Shown here: positions 7,291 to 15,511 of the stretch, in pieces
How positions within the stretch are numbered: the first letter of the stretch is position 1
Layout: each line of letters starts with the position of its first letter
Origin: Rhodospirillaceae bacterium
GTDB taxonomy: Bacteria > Pseudomonadota > Alphaproteobacteria > SP197
Direction: 5' to 3'
Assembly (NCBI GenBank): GCA_018700655.1
Contig: JABIUG010000191.1
Span: 1 to 21,152, forward strand
Length of the DNA stretch: 21,152 nt
Made by a program: the position numbers and the translations under genes
Notes under the pieces: generated by a model
The model's input: the letters and a program-made list of their open reading frames with translations, nothing else
Databases searched by the model: none
Told to the model about the DNA's origin: nothing

Positions 7291-8226
7291 TCAGTCCAGT
7301 GCCGCCATGGCGGTGTCGATCAGGCGGGTGTGGGTGTTGTGGATCATCGTTTCGGTGATGTCCGCGCGACCCAGCTCCTGCCAACCCTCGGCATAGTCGG
7401 CGGCATGGGGCGCCTGGCGCAGAACAGCGCGGAGATCCCAGAGGGGCAGGGCGGTGAGATCGAAGCCGGTCAGGTCGGCGTAACGTTCGGTGAAGGCCTC
7501 CATCGCCTCCCAGCCGAAACCCCACGACATGTCGCCCCTTGCGATCGCGAGGTCGGCCAGCGGATCGCCGATCGCGGTATCCTCCCAGTCGACAACAGCG
7601 CTGAGGCGGCCCTTCTGCCACAGCAGGTTGCCCGGCCAGAAATCGCCGTGAAGCAGCACGGGCGGGTTCTTGTTTGACGGCGGCCAGCGTTCTTCCAGCA
7701 AGGCATGGGCTGCGTGGAATGATTCGGGCAGTTCGTCGCGCCGGCTGGTCAGGTAACCGGGCGGGCCGTGATGGCGCGGGACGAAGGCGAGGTCGTTGGC
7801 ATCACTGTCGAGGCCGTGCAGCTGCGCCATGAACGCGGCGGTCTGCAACGCGGCTGACATCGGGTCTGTGGGATCATAGTCGGGTTCGCCATCAAGGAAG
7901 TCGATCACCAGAAATGGCTTGGGCAACAGCGCACAGGACTGATCGACATGGGGCGCACGGGGCACGGCAAGCCCACGGTCGGCCAGAATGTTGAGCAGGC
8001 GGGCTTCGTGTTCGGCGACATCGGGGTCCGCGGCCAGATTGGCATCACCACACTGACGCACGATCAACCGTTCGGTGCCGCCCTGGGCCAACGCGATCTC
8101 GACGGCTGTCATATCCGCCGAACTGCCGCCTTCGAGGGCCCAGCTGGAGACGAGCTTAGCATCCGGTATGATCCGATGGACGATCTCCTGAAGCGTATCG
8201 TGATGCGGTACGGTTAGTCCCACCAC
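7291..8226 (-). CDS. Aminoglycoside-phosphotransferase-fold small-molecule kinase
   Basis: This is a 311-residue protein of the APH/choline-kinase fold. The catalytic loop is HGDFWPGNLLW (193-203) and the metal-binding motif is VVDWEDTAIGDPLADLA (211-227). The N-terminal lobe has a glycine-rich GGSSADMT (33-40) and a likely ATP-anchoring lysine-equivalent region around LIVRQ. Such proteins phosphorylate a hydroxyl group on a small molecule; the substrate here is unknown, and antibiotic resistance is not implied. It begins with GTG at 8226, inside the last codons of the M24-family gene (13-bp overlap), so the two are very likely co-translated and may act in one pathway. A second GTG follows immediately, so the exact start is uncertain by one codon. 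There is no obvious Shine-Dalgarno sequence, in line with coupling. A palindromic repeat lies just beyond the stop. Confidence 0.82.
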   Translation of the reverse strand: MVGLTVPHHDTLQEIVHRIIPDAKLVSSWALEGGSSADMTAVEIALAQGGTERLIVRQCGDANLAADPDVAEHEARLLNILADRGLAVPRAPHVDQSCALLPKPFLVIDFLDGEPDYDPTDPMSAALQTAAFMAQLHGLDSDANDLAFVPRHHGPPGYLTSRRDELPESFHAAHALLEERWPPSNKNPPVLLHGDFWPGNLLWQKGRLSAVVDWEDTAIGDPLADLAIARGDMSWGFGWEAMEAFTERYADLTGFDLTALPLWDLRAVLRQAPHAADYAEGWQELGRADITETMIHNTHTRLIDTAMAALD

Positions 8227-9389
8227 AGCATCGGCGCAGGCGTCAGCAGTTCGGCGCCTGTCTCGGTCACCACGATGTTCTGTTCGAAGCCTGCACTGCC
8301 GACGCCTTCAGCCGACAGAAAAGCTTCGATGCCGAAGGTCATGTTGGCTTCGAACGCCATGTCGAACTCGGCATAGGTTTCGCTCAGATCCGGCTTTTCC
8401 CAGAAGAGGCCGAGGCCGTGGCCGAAGATCGGCCATTTCATCGATGCAACATCATCGCCGCCGCCGGCTTCCTGTGTCATCGCCCGGCCCAGCGCGGTCA
8501 TCTCGCTCACCATGACACCGGGCCGGATGTTTTCGACGATGGCATCAACAATCCCTGCACAATCCTCCACCAGCTTCTTCTTCTCCGGGCTTGGTGTGCC
8601 GACGACCGTCGTGCGACCGGGGTCCATCCAGTAGCCCTGCCACATCGGCCCGTAGACCCAGGCCCGCACGAGATCGCCTTCCTGGGGCGCATCCTGGCTG
8701 TAACCGGTGAGATGATTACGGCAGAACTGCTCGATGCTGTCGCCGTGGCTGACCGGAATGAAATGGACGGAGCCGCCCGAGCGCATGACCTGGGCCGCGG
8801 CCAGGGCGGCCGCGTCGGCCTCCTTGGCACCCCCGCGCAGGGCTTCCATCAGGATCGTCAACGCACGTGCGGCAGTCGCGCCGCCAACCTGCATGGTCTC
8901 GAACTCGCGCGGTGACTTTCTCATGCGGGCCTCGTGGATCAGCATGTCGTCCATTGCGATGTTGGGGCAGGCGCCAAACATCTGCTGGCCGTACTTCATG
9001 GGCAGGATGTCGCTTCCGGCCAGCGCGACCGACCGGTTTCCGAACAGCTTCAACAGTTCGGCTGCCTTGGTGACGGTGTCGTAGGACCAGACCCAGTTGT
9101 CGGTCGCGATGGCATCTTCGGGCGGTGGTTCGTCGGCGATCAGCATCGGCGGCTCGCCACGCACCAGCAGAACCGCGCTGAAGGCGCTGGCCTTGCGTTT
9201 TTTGTTGTCGGGTTCCTGGCCGGATTCGGTCGAGACGTAGTTGGTCAGATACAGGACATCGCCACAACGGTCGTAGGTCCCGCCCGGACGGCTCCAGACG
9301 ATGGCGGCATCGTAGCCCTTGGCCGCCATGGCGGCATCGACCCGGGCCCAGCGGTCTTCGTATTCTTCGGCCGGAAAGTGGAGTGTCAT
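8214..9389 (-). CDS. M24 (Xaa-Pro aminopeptidase/creatinase-fold) metallopeptidase-like protein
   Basis: This is a 391-residue 'pita-bread' fold protein. The N-terminal creatinase-like domain (about 1-160) is followed by the M24 domain. Visible are the second metal aspartate (YWMDPGRTTV), the histidine motif FGHGLGLF, a glutamate in FGIEAF, and the final glutamate in GFEQNIVV. The first metal aspartate, expected two residues before the glycine of the DxG motif, appears to be valine (WVYGPMWQGY). Binding of two metals may therefore be impaired, as in creatinase-type members that work without the full metal centre. Family members cleave Xaa-Pro peptides or C-N/C-S bonds in compounds such as creatine. 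The nearby GcvT and amine-dehydrogenase-like genes make a small N-methyl substrate attractive but unproven. It starts at ATG 9389 with a modest GGGAAA ribosome site and overlaps the kinase gene downstream. Confidence 0.82.
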   Translation of the reverse strand: MTLHFPAEEYEDRWARVDAAMAAKGYDAAIVWSRPGGTYDRCGDVLYLTNYVSTESGQEPDNKKRKASAFSAVLLVRGEPPMLIADEPPPEDAIATDNWVWSYDTVTKAAELLKLFGNRSVALAGSDILPMKYGQQMFGACPNIAMDDMLIHEARMRKSPREFETMQVGGATAARALTILMEALRGGAKEADAAALAAAQVMRSGGSVHFIPVSHGDSIEQFCRNHLTGYSQDAPQEGDLVRAWVYGPMWQGYWMDPGRTTVVGTPSPEKKKLVEDCAGIVDAIVENIRPGVMVSEMTALGRAMTQEAGGGDDVASMKWPIFGHGLGLFWEKPDLSETYAEFDMAFEANMTFGIEAFLSAEGVGSAGFEQNIVVTETGAELLTPAPMLWWD

Positions 9390-9414
9390 CGTGTTTCCCA
9401 GGGGCTGGAGGCTT

Positions 9415-9449
9415 CAACAAAACGGGGCCGATCCATCAGGACCGGCCCC
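9415..9449 (-). terminator. Intrinsic terminator after the acyl-CoA-dehydrogenase-like gene
   Basis: On the minus strand an 11-bp stem (9439-9449 with 9424-9434, one G-U pair) with a UGAU loop is followed by GUUUUGUUG. It lies 24 bp after the stop of the upstream gene and about 25 bp before the start of the M24 gene, so those genes probably have separate or only partly shared transcripts. Confidence 0.85.
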
Positions 9450-9473
9450 TTAGGTAACCATCTGTGCCGGGTC

Positions 9474-10880
9474 TTACTCGGCTGCGGCAGCGTTGGCTTC
9501 CGATAGCAGCCGGTCGGCCAGTGCCTTCTTTTCTTCGGCCGACATCTTCTTTACTTCGTTGTCGATCGAGCGATGGTTGATCGCCGTGTTCCAGTAATCG
9601 AGCGAATCGAAACCGAGCAGGGCGTGTTTGCCAACGAACTGGCGCAAAATCTCGTTGGTCGGGCCCATGACCCAGCCGGCCTTGGCATCACGCAGCAGGC
9701 GTTCCATGCCCAGACCCGCCTTGTAGGCGGTGCCGCCGCAGGCATGGAGCATCTTGTCGGATACCTCGTGCACGTTCTTGGCGGCCTGGAACTTCACCTG
9801 CCAGAGCTGGTTCAGCAGATCCGCACGCGGTGCGGCCTCCAGATCCTTGTGGATCGACCAGTCGCAGTTGTTGGTCAGCTCGTCCATGGCTCTTGCCATG
9901 CCGAAGGTCATCATACGGCTGGCATTGGTGCCGATGATTGCCTCGCCGACATAGTCCTGAATGGTCGGGTAGTCGCAGACCCGCAGGCCGACATCGACGT
10001 GTTTCTTGCGGGTGGTGTGCATCTTGGCGATGTCGATCATGCCCATCGCAATGCCGTTCCAGGCACAGGACGAATTGGTCAGGAAGAACGGATCGACAGT
10101 CTCGTCGTTGGAAAGCGCGCCATCGCCTTTGGGGCCGACCAGGCGATTCGAAGGTATTTCCACGTTGTCGACCAGCAATGCACCCGACTGATTGCCGCGC
10201 ATGCCCATGCCGTCCCAGCCGGCAACATCGGCCTGGGCTTCGTCGGCCAGGATCAGCCAGACCGAAAGGTCGGAGAAATCGCCGCCGAAATCAGGGCTGG
10301 TGGTCTGCACGATGTACCAGTCGGCGAAACCACCCGAGGTCGTCCAGGACGACTTCTTTGTAACCTTCCAACCGTCATCGGTGGCTTCCGCACCCGACGA
10401 GATAGGATACCAGAAATGCGAGCCGGTCTCTGGATCGGAATAGGACAGGGTGCCGATCAGCACGTCCTTGTCGAGCCGCGACATGATGTCGCGCAGCGCT
10501 TCGTTCTCGTGGTAGCGGAAGAGCGCTGCAGAGCAGGCACCATAATGCATGGTGAGGCACATGGCGGTCGAAGGGCAGCCGTAGCGCGCGATCGTTTCCA
10601 CAACCATCGCCATCGCGACGTGATTCTCGCCCATGCCGCCCAATTCCTTGGGAACAAACAGGCCAAGCAGACCCATCGAAGCCAGAGCCTCGAAGTTCTT
10701 GCGCGGGAAGATGTAGCCTTTGTCTGACTCGACGGCGTTTTCACGCAGGGTCGTGCGGCAAAGCTCGATCAAATCTTTTTGAATCTGTTTCTGGCTGTCG
10801 GTCAGGAAGAACATAGGGTCGTATTCGTAACCGATCCCCCAGAACTCCTCGTCTCCCCACATCTTCACATCATCACTCAT
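9474..10880 (-). CDS. Acyl-CoA dehydrogenase-family flavoprotein
   Basis: This is a 468-residue FAD-dependent acyl-CoA dehydrogenase fold. It has an N-terminal helical domain (GLLGLFVPKELGGMG), a middle beta domain (GTLSYSDPETGSH; KSSWTTSGGFADWYIVQT) and a C-terminal helical domain ending in ERLLRDAKAGWVMGPTNEIL. In the canonical family the catalytic glutamate sits in the YEGT motif of that last segment. Here the aligned residue is methionine (VMGPT). The base may lie elsewhere, as in isovaleryl-CoA dehydrogenase, or the reaction may differ, so the acyl substrate cannot be named. The start is ATG 10880 (MSDDVKMWG), preceded by GGGGGC; an upstream in-frame start at 10967 would add 29 unconserved residues. 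It is a single gene followed by its own terminator, and divergent from the binding-protein gene. Confidence 0.88.
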   Translation of the reverse strand: MSDDVKMWGDEEFWGIGYEYDPMFFLTDSQKQIQKDLIELCRTTLRENAVESDKGYIFPRKNFEALASMGLLGLFVPKELGGMGENHVAMAMVVETIARYGCPSTAMCLTMHYGACSAALFRYHENEALRDIMSRLDKDVLIGTLSYSDPETGSHFWYPISSGAEATDDGWKVTKKSSWTTSGGFADWYIVQTTSPDFGGDFSDLSVWLILADEAQADVAGWDGMGMRGNQSGALLVDNVEIPSNRLVGPKGDGALSNDETVDPFFLTNSSCAWNGIAMGMIDIAKMHTTRKKHVDVGLRVCDYPTIQDYVGEAIIGTNASRMMTFGMARAMDELTNNCDWSIHKDLEAAPRADLLNQLWQVKFQAAKNVHEVSDKMLHACGGTAYKAGLGMERLLRDAKAGWVMGPTNEILRQFVGKHALLGFDSLDYWNTAINHRSIDNEVKKMSAEEKKALADRLLSEANAAAAE

Positions 10881-11199
10881 GGTAGCCCCCTGGCAATGGC
10901 TCGTGTGTGTGGCCCCTTTGCGCGGAACCTTGTACTGATTCGTAGCACCGTCCCCGAAAGCCAGCAACTAACGCCAAAGCTGCGCTGACGAGCCCGATGC
11001 TTGCTGGCTGGCGGTGTCATGCCCTGCTTTTCGGGATGGCGTAAAGCCGTGGACCAGAGGTCGCGGTCCTTGTCTGGCTTCCGGCTATGCGGGATGATGT
11101 TTGCTCCAGATTGACGCGTGACACGCAGACAAACGCGGCGCGCCGGTTCCTGCCACACAGCAAACTCTGTCGAGGAGACGTCTCATCAAGTTCAGGGAT
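10881..11199. promoter_or_regulatory. Divergent intergenic region (319 bp) between the ACAD-like and binding-protein genes
   Basis: This stretch holds no convincing gene. It contains a perfect 8-bp inverted repeat, GCCAGCAA (10960-10967) and TTGCTGGC (11001-11008), 33 bases apart, and a perfect 10-bp palindrome GAGACGTCTC (11175-11184) 15 bases before the binding-protein ATG. Both could be regulator sites for the divergent promoters. I found no clear -35/-10 pair. Confidence 0.35.
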
Positions 11200-12483
11200 A
11201 TGAACCGACGCAAATTCCTGGGCAGCACGGCCATGGCAGGTGCTGCTGCGGCCGCCACGGCGACCAGCGGTCCGGGCAGAGCCGCTGGCTCGCACGGCGG
11301 CGAGTCCGTGAAGATCGGCTTTCTGGCGCCGCTCACGGGTGATGTCGCCGCCTGGGGCCTGCCGGGGCTTTATGGCTGCGAGATCTGGGCCGAAAAGAAG
11401 AACGCTGAAGGTGGCATCGAAGTCGGCGGCCAGACCTATGACGTCGAGATCATCGCCTATGATGACGAGTATCTCCCTGAGAAGGCGCGCACCGGTGCAC
11501 AAAAACTGATCCAGGAAGATGGCGTCTCGTTCATCGAGATGCTCGGCGGCGACACGATGCCTGCGGTCACGCCGATCGCGAACCGGGCCGAAATGCTGGT
11601 TTCGACCCTGCTGCCGTCGGACCTGTCGCCCGACACACCCTTCCTGGTGGCGCCAGCCGAGGTCCATCCGATCTACAACGTCACGGGCGTGTGGTGGCTG
11701 GCCGAGTACATGCCGGAAGCCAAAACGGCCGTGATCTGCGCCCAGGATGATGCCCTGGGCCGCCCTTCGGTTGCGACCTATCTGGCGGCCTTCGAGGCCC
11801 ATGGCATCGAGGTCAAGGATGTCATCCTCTTTGATGTCGCGACGACAGATTTCGCGCCGGTGATGGCCGCGATGCTGGCACACAAACCGGACATCCTGTG
11901 TCTCGACACGGCCTATGCCGAGTTCGTCAACGCGCTCTGCAAGCAGGCTTATGTCCAGGATTACAGCGGGCAGATCATCTCCTGCACGGTCGACTTCTAT
12001 GCCGACATCATCGCCAACACATCAGAGGCGTTCATGGAAGGCGTGATCTTCCAGTTTCCCGACTTCGATGATCCCGCACTGAACGATGCCCGCATCAACT
12101 TCGCCGGCCCCAACAGCTTCTTTCAGACCTACAACGAACGTTACCCCGGCCAATGGAGCGCGGTGTCGTGGGAATATGCCTCGATCCTCGATCTCTGGCT
12201 CGATGGTGCCCAGAAGGCAGGTTCGATCGAACCGGCTGCGGTACTCGAAGGCATGAAGAGCGGCGGCATGGGAGCGCATGCCTTTGGCGAAGCCCAGTGG
12301 TGGGGCAAGGATCTCTTCGGCATCGACAACGCTCTCGTCGGCAACTGGCCCGTGGTTCAGATCCAGAACGGCAAGGCCGTGATCGTTGAATTCAAGAACA
12401 TCCCCGACTGGTGGTCCGAGTTCGGCGAAGTCGTGATCAAGCGCTTCGAGGAGATGGGAGAGATGTGGTACCAGCGCGCCTAG
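11200..12483 (+). CDS. Tat-exported ABC transporter substrate-binding protein, branched-chain amino acid/amide type (Peripla_BP_6)
   Basis: This 427-residue periplasmic protein captures a solute for an ABC importer. A twin-arginine signal (NRRKFLGSTAMAGAAAAA, residues 2-19) is followed by an alanine-rich stretch. The mature protein starts near SVKIGFLAPLTGDVAAWG, the usual opening of LivJ/AmiC/UrtA-type proteins, and continues through two Rossmann-like lobes (VSFIEMLGGDTMPAVTPIA; KTAVICAQDDALGRPSVATY) to a tryptophan-rich tail (PDWWSEFGEV, MWYQRA). Tat rather than Sec export suggests it folds before export. No permease or ATPase genes adjoin it, so it is an orphan and must borrow or complete a transporter encoded elsewhere. 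The ligand cannot be told from sequence; amino acids, amides, urea and methylamine-type compounds are all in the family's range. The ribosome site (AGGGA) is very close to ATG 11200. Confidence 0.9.
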   Translation: MNRRKFLGSTAMAGAAAAATATSGPGRAAGSHGGESVKIGFLAPLTGDVAAWGLPGLYGCEIWAEKKNAEGGIEVGGQTYDVEIIAYDDEYLPEKARTGAQKLIQEDGVSFIEMLGGDTMPAVTPIANRAEMLVSTLLPSDLSPDTPFLVAPAEVHPIYNVTGVWWLAEYMPEAKTAVICAQDDALGRPSVATYLAAFEAHGIEVKDVILFDVATTDFAPVMAAMLAHKPDILCLDTAYAEFVNALCKQAYVQDYSGQIISCTVDFYADIIANTSEAFMEGVIFQFPDFDDPALNDARINFAGPNSFFQTYNERYPGQWSAVSWEYASILDLWLDGAQKAGSIEPAAVLEGMKSGGMGAHAFGEAQWWGKDLFGIDNALVGNWPVVQIQNGKAVIVEFKNIPDWWSEFGEVVIKRFEEMGEMWYQRA

Positions 12484-12532
12484 AGCGGGTCTGATCCAAT
12501 GCCCGGACGGATCGTGGAATGTCCGAGATGTG

Positions 12533-12587
12533 AAAAACCGGTCGCTCCTTCCCCCGATGAGAGGGAAGGAGCAGATCGAAAGACCGG
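12533..12587 (-). terminator. Intrinsic terminator between convergent genes
   Basis: A perfect 10-bp stem GCTCCTTCCC/GGGAAGGAGC (12544-12553 and 12563-12572) is enclosed by a second stem CCGGTC/GACCGG (12538-12543 and 12582-12587). On the minus strand this is followed by five U (12537-12533), immediately after the cysteine-hydrolase stop. It may also slow plus-strand transcription from the binding-protein gene, but there is no T-run on that side. Confidence 0.8.
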
Positions 12588-12588
12588 C

Positions 12589-13390
12589 CTAGGTGGCTTC
12601 GTTGATCCGGGCGACGGCTTCGTCCGTCGTCCACAACGCATTGGCGATGTAGCGGAAGTTGATCAGTGCGGCGAGATAGCCGTCACCTTCGGGAAGCTTG
12701 GCCGCTGCGGTCGCATCGCGCACAACGGCAACCTCGAAGCCCTGTTCCAGCAGTTCGTGGAGATGGGCCTGGACGCACAGATTTGCAGACATGCCTGCCA
12801 GGATCACCTTGTCGATGTCGGCCTTGCGCGGTTGCAGGGACAGGTCGTTGGCTTCCGGGCCATAGACCTTGTGCGGCGAGGTGATGATGGTCTTGCCGTC
12901 TTCGATGATGTCCTTGTATTGCGGCATGAAATCAGCGCCGGAGCCTTCGAGCCCCTCCATTGAAAGCGAGCTTTCACGGTCGAACATGCCGATCGCGTGC
13001 ATCAGTTTTTCGAGTGGCCCGCCGAACTTCCAGCCGTGGTCGGTCGGGTAGTAGTAATGCGGTGAAATCGCAATCGTCATGCCGGTGCCCGATGTTCTCG
13101 ACCGTGTTGTGTTCGGTCACGCTTTCGCCGACCACGCCCCAGGTCACGCCATCCGGGCTCAGGAAGTCGATCTGGGGGTCGGTGACGACAAGCGCGGTGT
13201 CGGAAAGTTCGACCACAACATCGGTGACCGGCAGTGCCGGTTCAGCCGGATCGGAGTAGGCCGCCTGTTCGGCCTGTGCCGTGGTCGCGCCTGCCGCTGC
13301 TGCAGCCACGGCGACAAATCCCGCCGAAGCGCCCGTGAGCGCCTGACGCCGGGTGTGGCCGTGATCGTGGTTACAATCGTGCTTTTTCAT
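12589..13390 (-). pseudogene. Tat-exported cysteine hydrolase (isochorismatase family), broken by an internal deletion/frameshift
   Basis: Two consecutive frames together make one protein. The first, from ATG 13390, has a Tat signal (HTRRQALTGASAGFVAVAAA) and the isochorismatase start VVTDPQIDFLSPDG with its catalytic aspartate. It reads sensibly to NTVENIG near 13090 and then into nonsense. The second, from about 13085, continues TGMTIAISPHYYYPTDHGWK and carries the catalytic cysteine region VILAGMSANLCVQAHLHELL, ending at 12591-12589. Compared with relatives, about eight to nine residues between VENI and MTIAIS are missing and the frame is off. Either the gene is inactivated or the assembly dropped about 26 bases. 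An internal ATG at 13080 could make a fragment lacking the catalytic aspartate, which would probably be inactive. Intact relatives hydrolyse amide or imide bonds. It diverges from the AraC-type gene, a common arrangement for a regulated gene. Confidence 0.8.
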
Positions 13391-13513
13391 CAGACATCTC
13401 CGCTCTGGGTGATCGGACGCATTCCACGCCCTTCACAAAGAACTTAAGTGCTGTGATGTGCCCTGGAGTCTCAAAGGGGTGCATGATCGTTTCAGCCAAC
13501 CGGGGGCCTGCGC

Positions 13514-14422
13514 GTGTATCTTGACCAACTTCTTGAAGATCTGACGGTGGATTTCGAGCCATTCACCGTGTGCCGTGTCGGGCTTGAGGTAGGGCTCGAT
13601 ATGGGAATGGTCGGCGAAGCGGCCCTTCATTTCGTCACTTCGGGCCAGGGTATCCTGCGGATTGACGACAAGGTCGTGTCGCTTGAGCCTGGTGTCGTCC
13701 TGATCACCTATCCCGGCGCACGGCTGCAAGCACTCGCCGGTGATGCCCGAAACCGCGTCCGCCTGTCGGGCCTTCCTTGCAAACCGCTGAGCGAGGGCCG
13801 GTCTGATTCTGACGATACGGGTGACCTGGTCATGGTTTGCGGCGCTCTCAGCGCCGTCTATCAGGGAAGTCAGGGTCTGTTTGATCAGCTCGACGCGCCG
13901 CTTGTCGCGCGTCTGGCGCCCGACGACGAGATCTGCCACACTCTGGGCAATGTGCTCGACGAACTTGAAGTGGGCCGGGTTGGCGCCCATGCCATGGCGC
14001 GTTCGCTTTTGGAGCGTTGCCTGATTCTGCTTCTGCGTCGCGAGTGTCGTGATGGAGACTGCACGCTGCCCTGGATGGCTGCGCTGCGTGATGAACGCAT
14101 GTCGCGCGCGCTTGTCTTGATCCGTTCACGGATTACTTCGCCGCCCAGTGTTAGAGAACTCGCCGACGTTGCCGGCATGGTTCGCTCGACGTTTTTGCGC
14201 CGGTTCCTCGATACCTTTGGACGTTCACCGCGCAAGGTTTCGATCGGCATCCGCATGGACCAGGCGGCAAGTCTGCTGCGCACCGGTGATGCGCCGATCA
14301 AGACGGTCGCGGCGCGCACCGGATTCCTGAGCCGCAGTCATTTCAGCCGCAGCTTCAAACGCACGTTCGATCAGTCACCCGAGGATTACCGACGCCAGAA
14401 CACCGGCCCAGCGCCGGGTTGA
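13514..14422 (+). CDS. AraC-family transcriptional regulator
   Basis: This is a 302-residue regulator. The N-terminal half is a cupin-like sensing domain (HFVTSGQGILRIDDKVVSLE; DLVMVCGALSAVY). The C-terminal 100 residues are the two helix-turn-helix motifs of AraC/XylS: PPSVRELADVAGMVRSTFLR and TVAARTGFLSRSHFSRSFKR, closing with SPEDYRR. The frame opens with GTG 13514 preceded by a G-rich site (CCGGGGGCC); an ATG at 13483 is out of frame. It stands divergent from the broken cysteine hydrolase (123-bp gap), so that gene is its most likely target, with autoregulation possible. The ligand is unknown. There is no sign of truncation. Confidence 0.9.
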   Translation: MYLDQLLEDLTVDFEPFTVCRVGLEVGLDMGMVGEAALHFVTSGQGILRIDDKVVSLEPGVVLITYPGARLQALAGDARNRVRLSGLPCKPLSEGRSDSDDTGDLVMVCGALSAVYQGSQGLFDQLDAPLVARLAPDDEICHTLGNVLDELEVGRVGAHAMARSLLERCLILLLRRECRDGDCTLPWMAALRDERMSRALVLIRSRITSPPSVRELADVAGMVRSTFLRRFLDTFGRSPRKVSIGIRMDQAASLLRTGDAPIKTVAARTGFLSRSHFSRSFKRTFDQSPEDYRRQNTGPAPG

Positions 14423-14494
14423 TCCGGAACAGGTTGTTTCCAGCCTGGGATGCATGGCCGTGGAGTCTGGGGCCAAGTGTGACTGGCGCTATAT

Positions 14495-15511
14495 TCATCG
14501 TGCGCGGTAACGCCCGCCGCTATCGGGATCGATGCCGTGCAGGGTATCGATGATGCGGATTGGGAGGTTGGTGATCTTGAGCAGGCGGTGAGCATCGCCG
14601 GAGGGGTCGAGCGGGCCGGGCGCATTTGATGGGATCTCGAGAACGGCATGTTCCAGCGGGACCGTCAGCAAAAGGCAACCCGAAGCGAAACCAGCCCGGA
14701 ACACGGCGCCATCGAGCTGTTCGTCGAGACGCACCAGCGCTGTCTTCAGGGCCTCGGTCAACAGGCGTTCGGCCGCCTCGGGGTTGTCGCTGCAAACCTG
14801 GAACAGACGTTGGAATGCCGGGTGGCCCTTCAGGTCGATGACATCCCCGGGCGGTGGTTCCCAGGCGATGTCATCGCGTGGCGGCTCATCGCGTCGCGCC
14901 AAGACGATGCGACCGTCGAAGGGCTCGGGAAGGTCGACTTCGATCAACAGGCCGCGGAAGATTTCCTGGCGGTGGTTGTTGCGCAGGGATGCCTGAACGG
15001 CGCGGAAGGCCATGGTGTGGCGGGTGGCGCCGAAAAAGTTCTCGATCAGGGCGGTGGCGTGGCGTGGCGCCAGAGACAATGCCACTAAACGGTCGTGGTT
15101 GACCTTGCGTCCGGCAACCCGCTGATAAACCAGACCTTCGACCTGTTCGCACACTGCCTTGATCAGGAGGTCGCGCAGCATCGTGGCCGTCCGCCGGTGG
15201 GGCTGTGTACCGCGGCGCAGCAGAAGATCGGCTGTGACAAGGCTAAGCAAGCCGGCAATCAACAGGATCAGGAAGTGTACGCCGCCGATTCCCCAGAGCC
15301 AGACACCCATCCAGATCAGGAAGATGATGGTGATGCCGGCAACGACCTGCAGGCGCCGCCGCTTCACTGCCCTTTCGCGGGCCCGCTGCAGGCCGCCAAG
15401 ATGTGGCGCAACCATCTCTGTGTAGATGGAGGCAAAACCAGCTTCATGTGGCGCTTGTTCGACAAACTCCCCGGCAGCTTCGGGCTGGGCGCTGTCAGTG
15501 GTCGACGGCAT
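14495..15511 (-). CDS. DUF3137-family membrane protein
   Basis: This is a 338-residue protein. A charged cytosolic N-terminus with an arginine-rich patch (RARERAVKRRRLQVV, about 43-57) is followed by two closely spaced membrane helices (AGITIIFLIWMGVWLWGI and FLILLIAGLLSLVTADLLL). A large soluble domain has the DUF3137 signature ENFFGATRHTMAFRAV and FRGLLIEVDLPEPFDGRIV. The function of the family is not established. The start ATG 15511 lies inside the end of the upstream gene (17-bp overlap), so the two are a coupled pair and probably act together. The 72-bp gap to the convergent AraC gene shows no clear terminator. Confidence 0.8.
   Translation of the reverse strand: MPSTTDSAQPEAAGEFVEQAPHEAGFASIYTEMVAPHLGGLQRARERAVKRRRLQVVAGITIIFLIWMGVWLWGIGGVHFLILLIAGLLSLVTADLLLRRGTQPHRRTATMLRDLLIKAVCEQVEGLVYQRVAGRKVNHDRLVALSLAPRHATALIENFFGATRHTMAFRAVQASLRNNHRQEIFRGLLIEVDLPEPFDGRIVLARRDEPPRDDIAWEPPPGDVIDLKGHPAFQRLFQVCSDNPEAAERLLTEALKTALVRLDEQLDGAVFRAGFASGCLLLTVPLEHAVLEIPSNAPGPLDPSGDAHRLLKITNLPIRIIDTLHGIDPDSGGRYRAR

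Noticed and set aside
7291..8226. Antibiotic-resistance aminoglycoside kinase
   Set aside because: Only the general APH fold is seen. The setting in an overlap with an M24-family metabolic gene, and no mobile element nearby, argue for a housekeeping or catabolic kinase.
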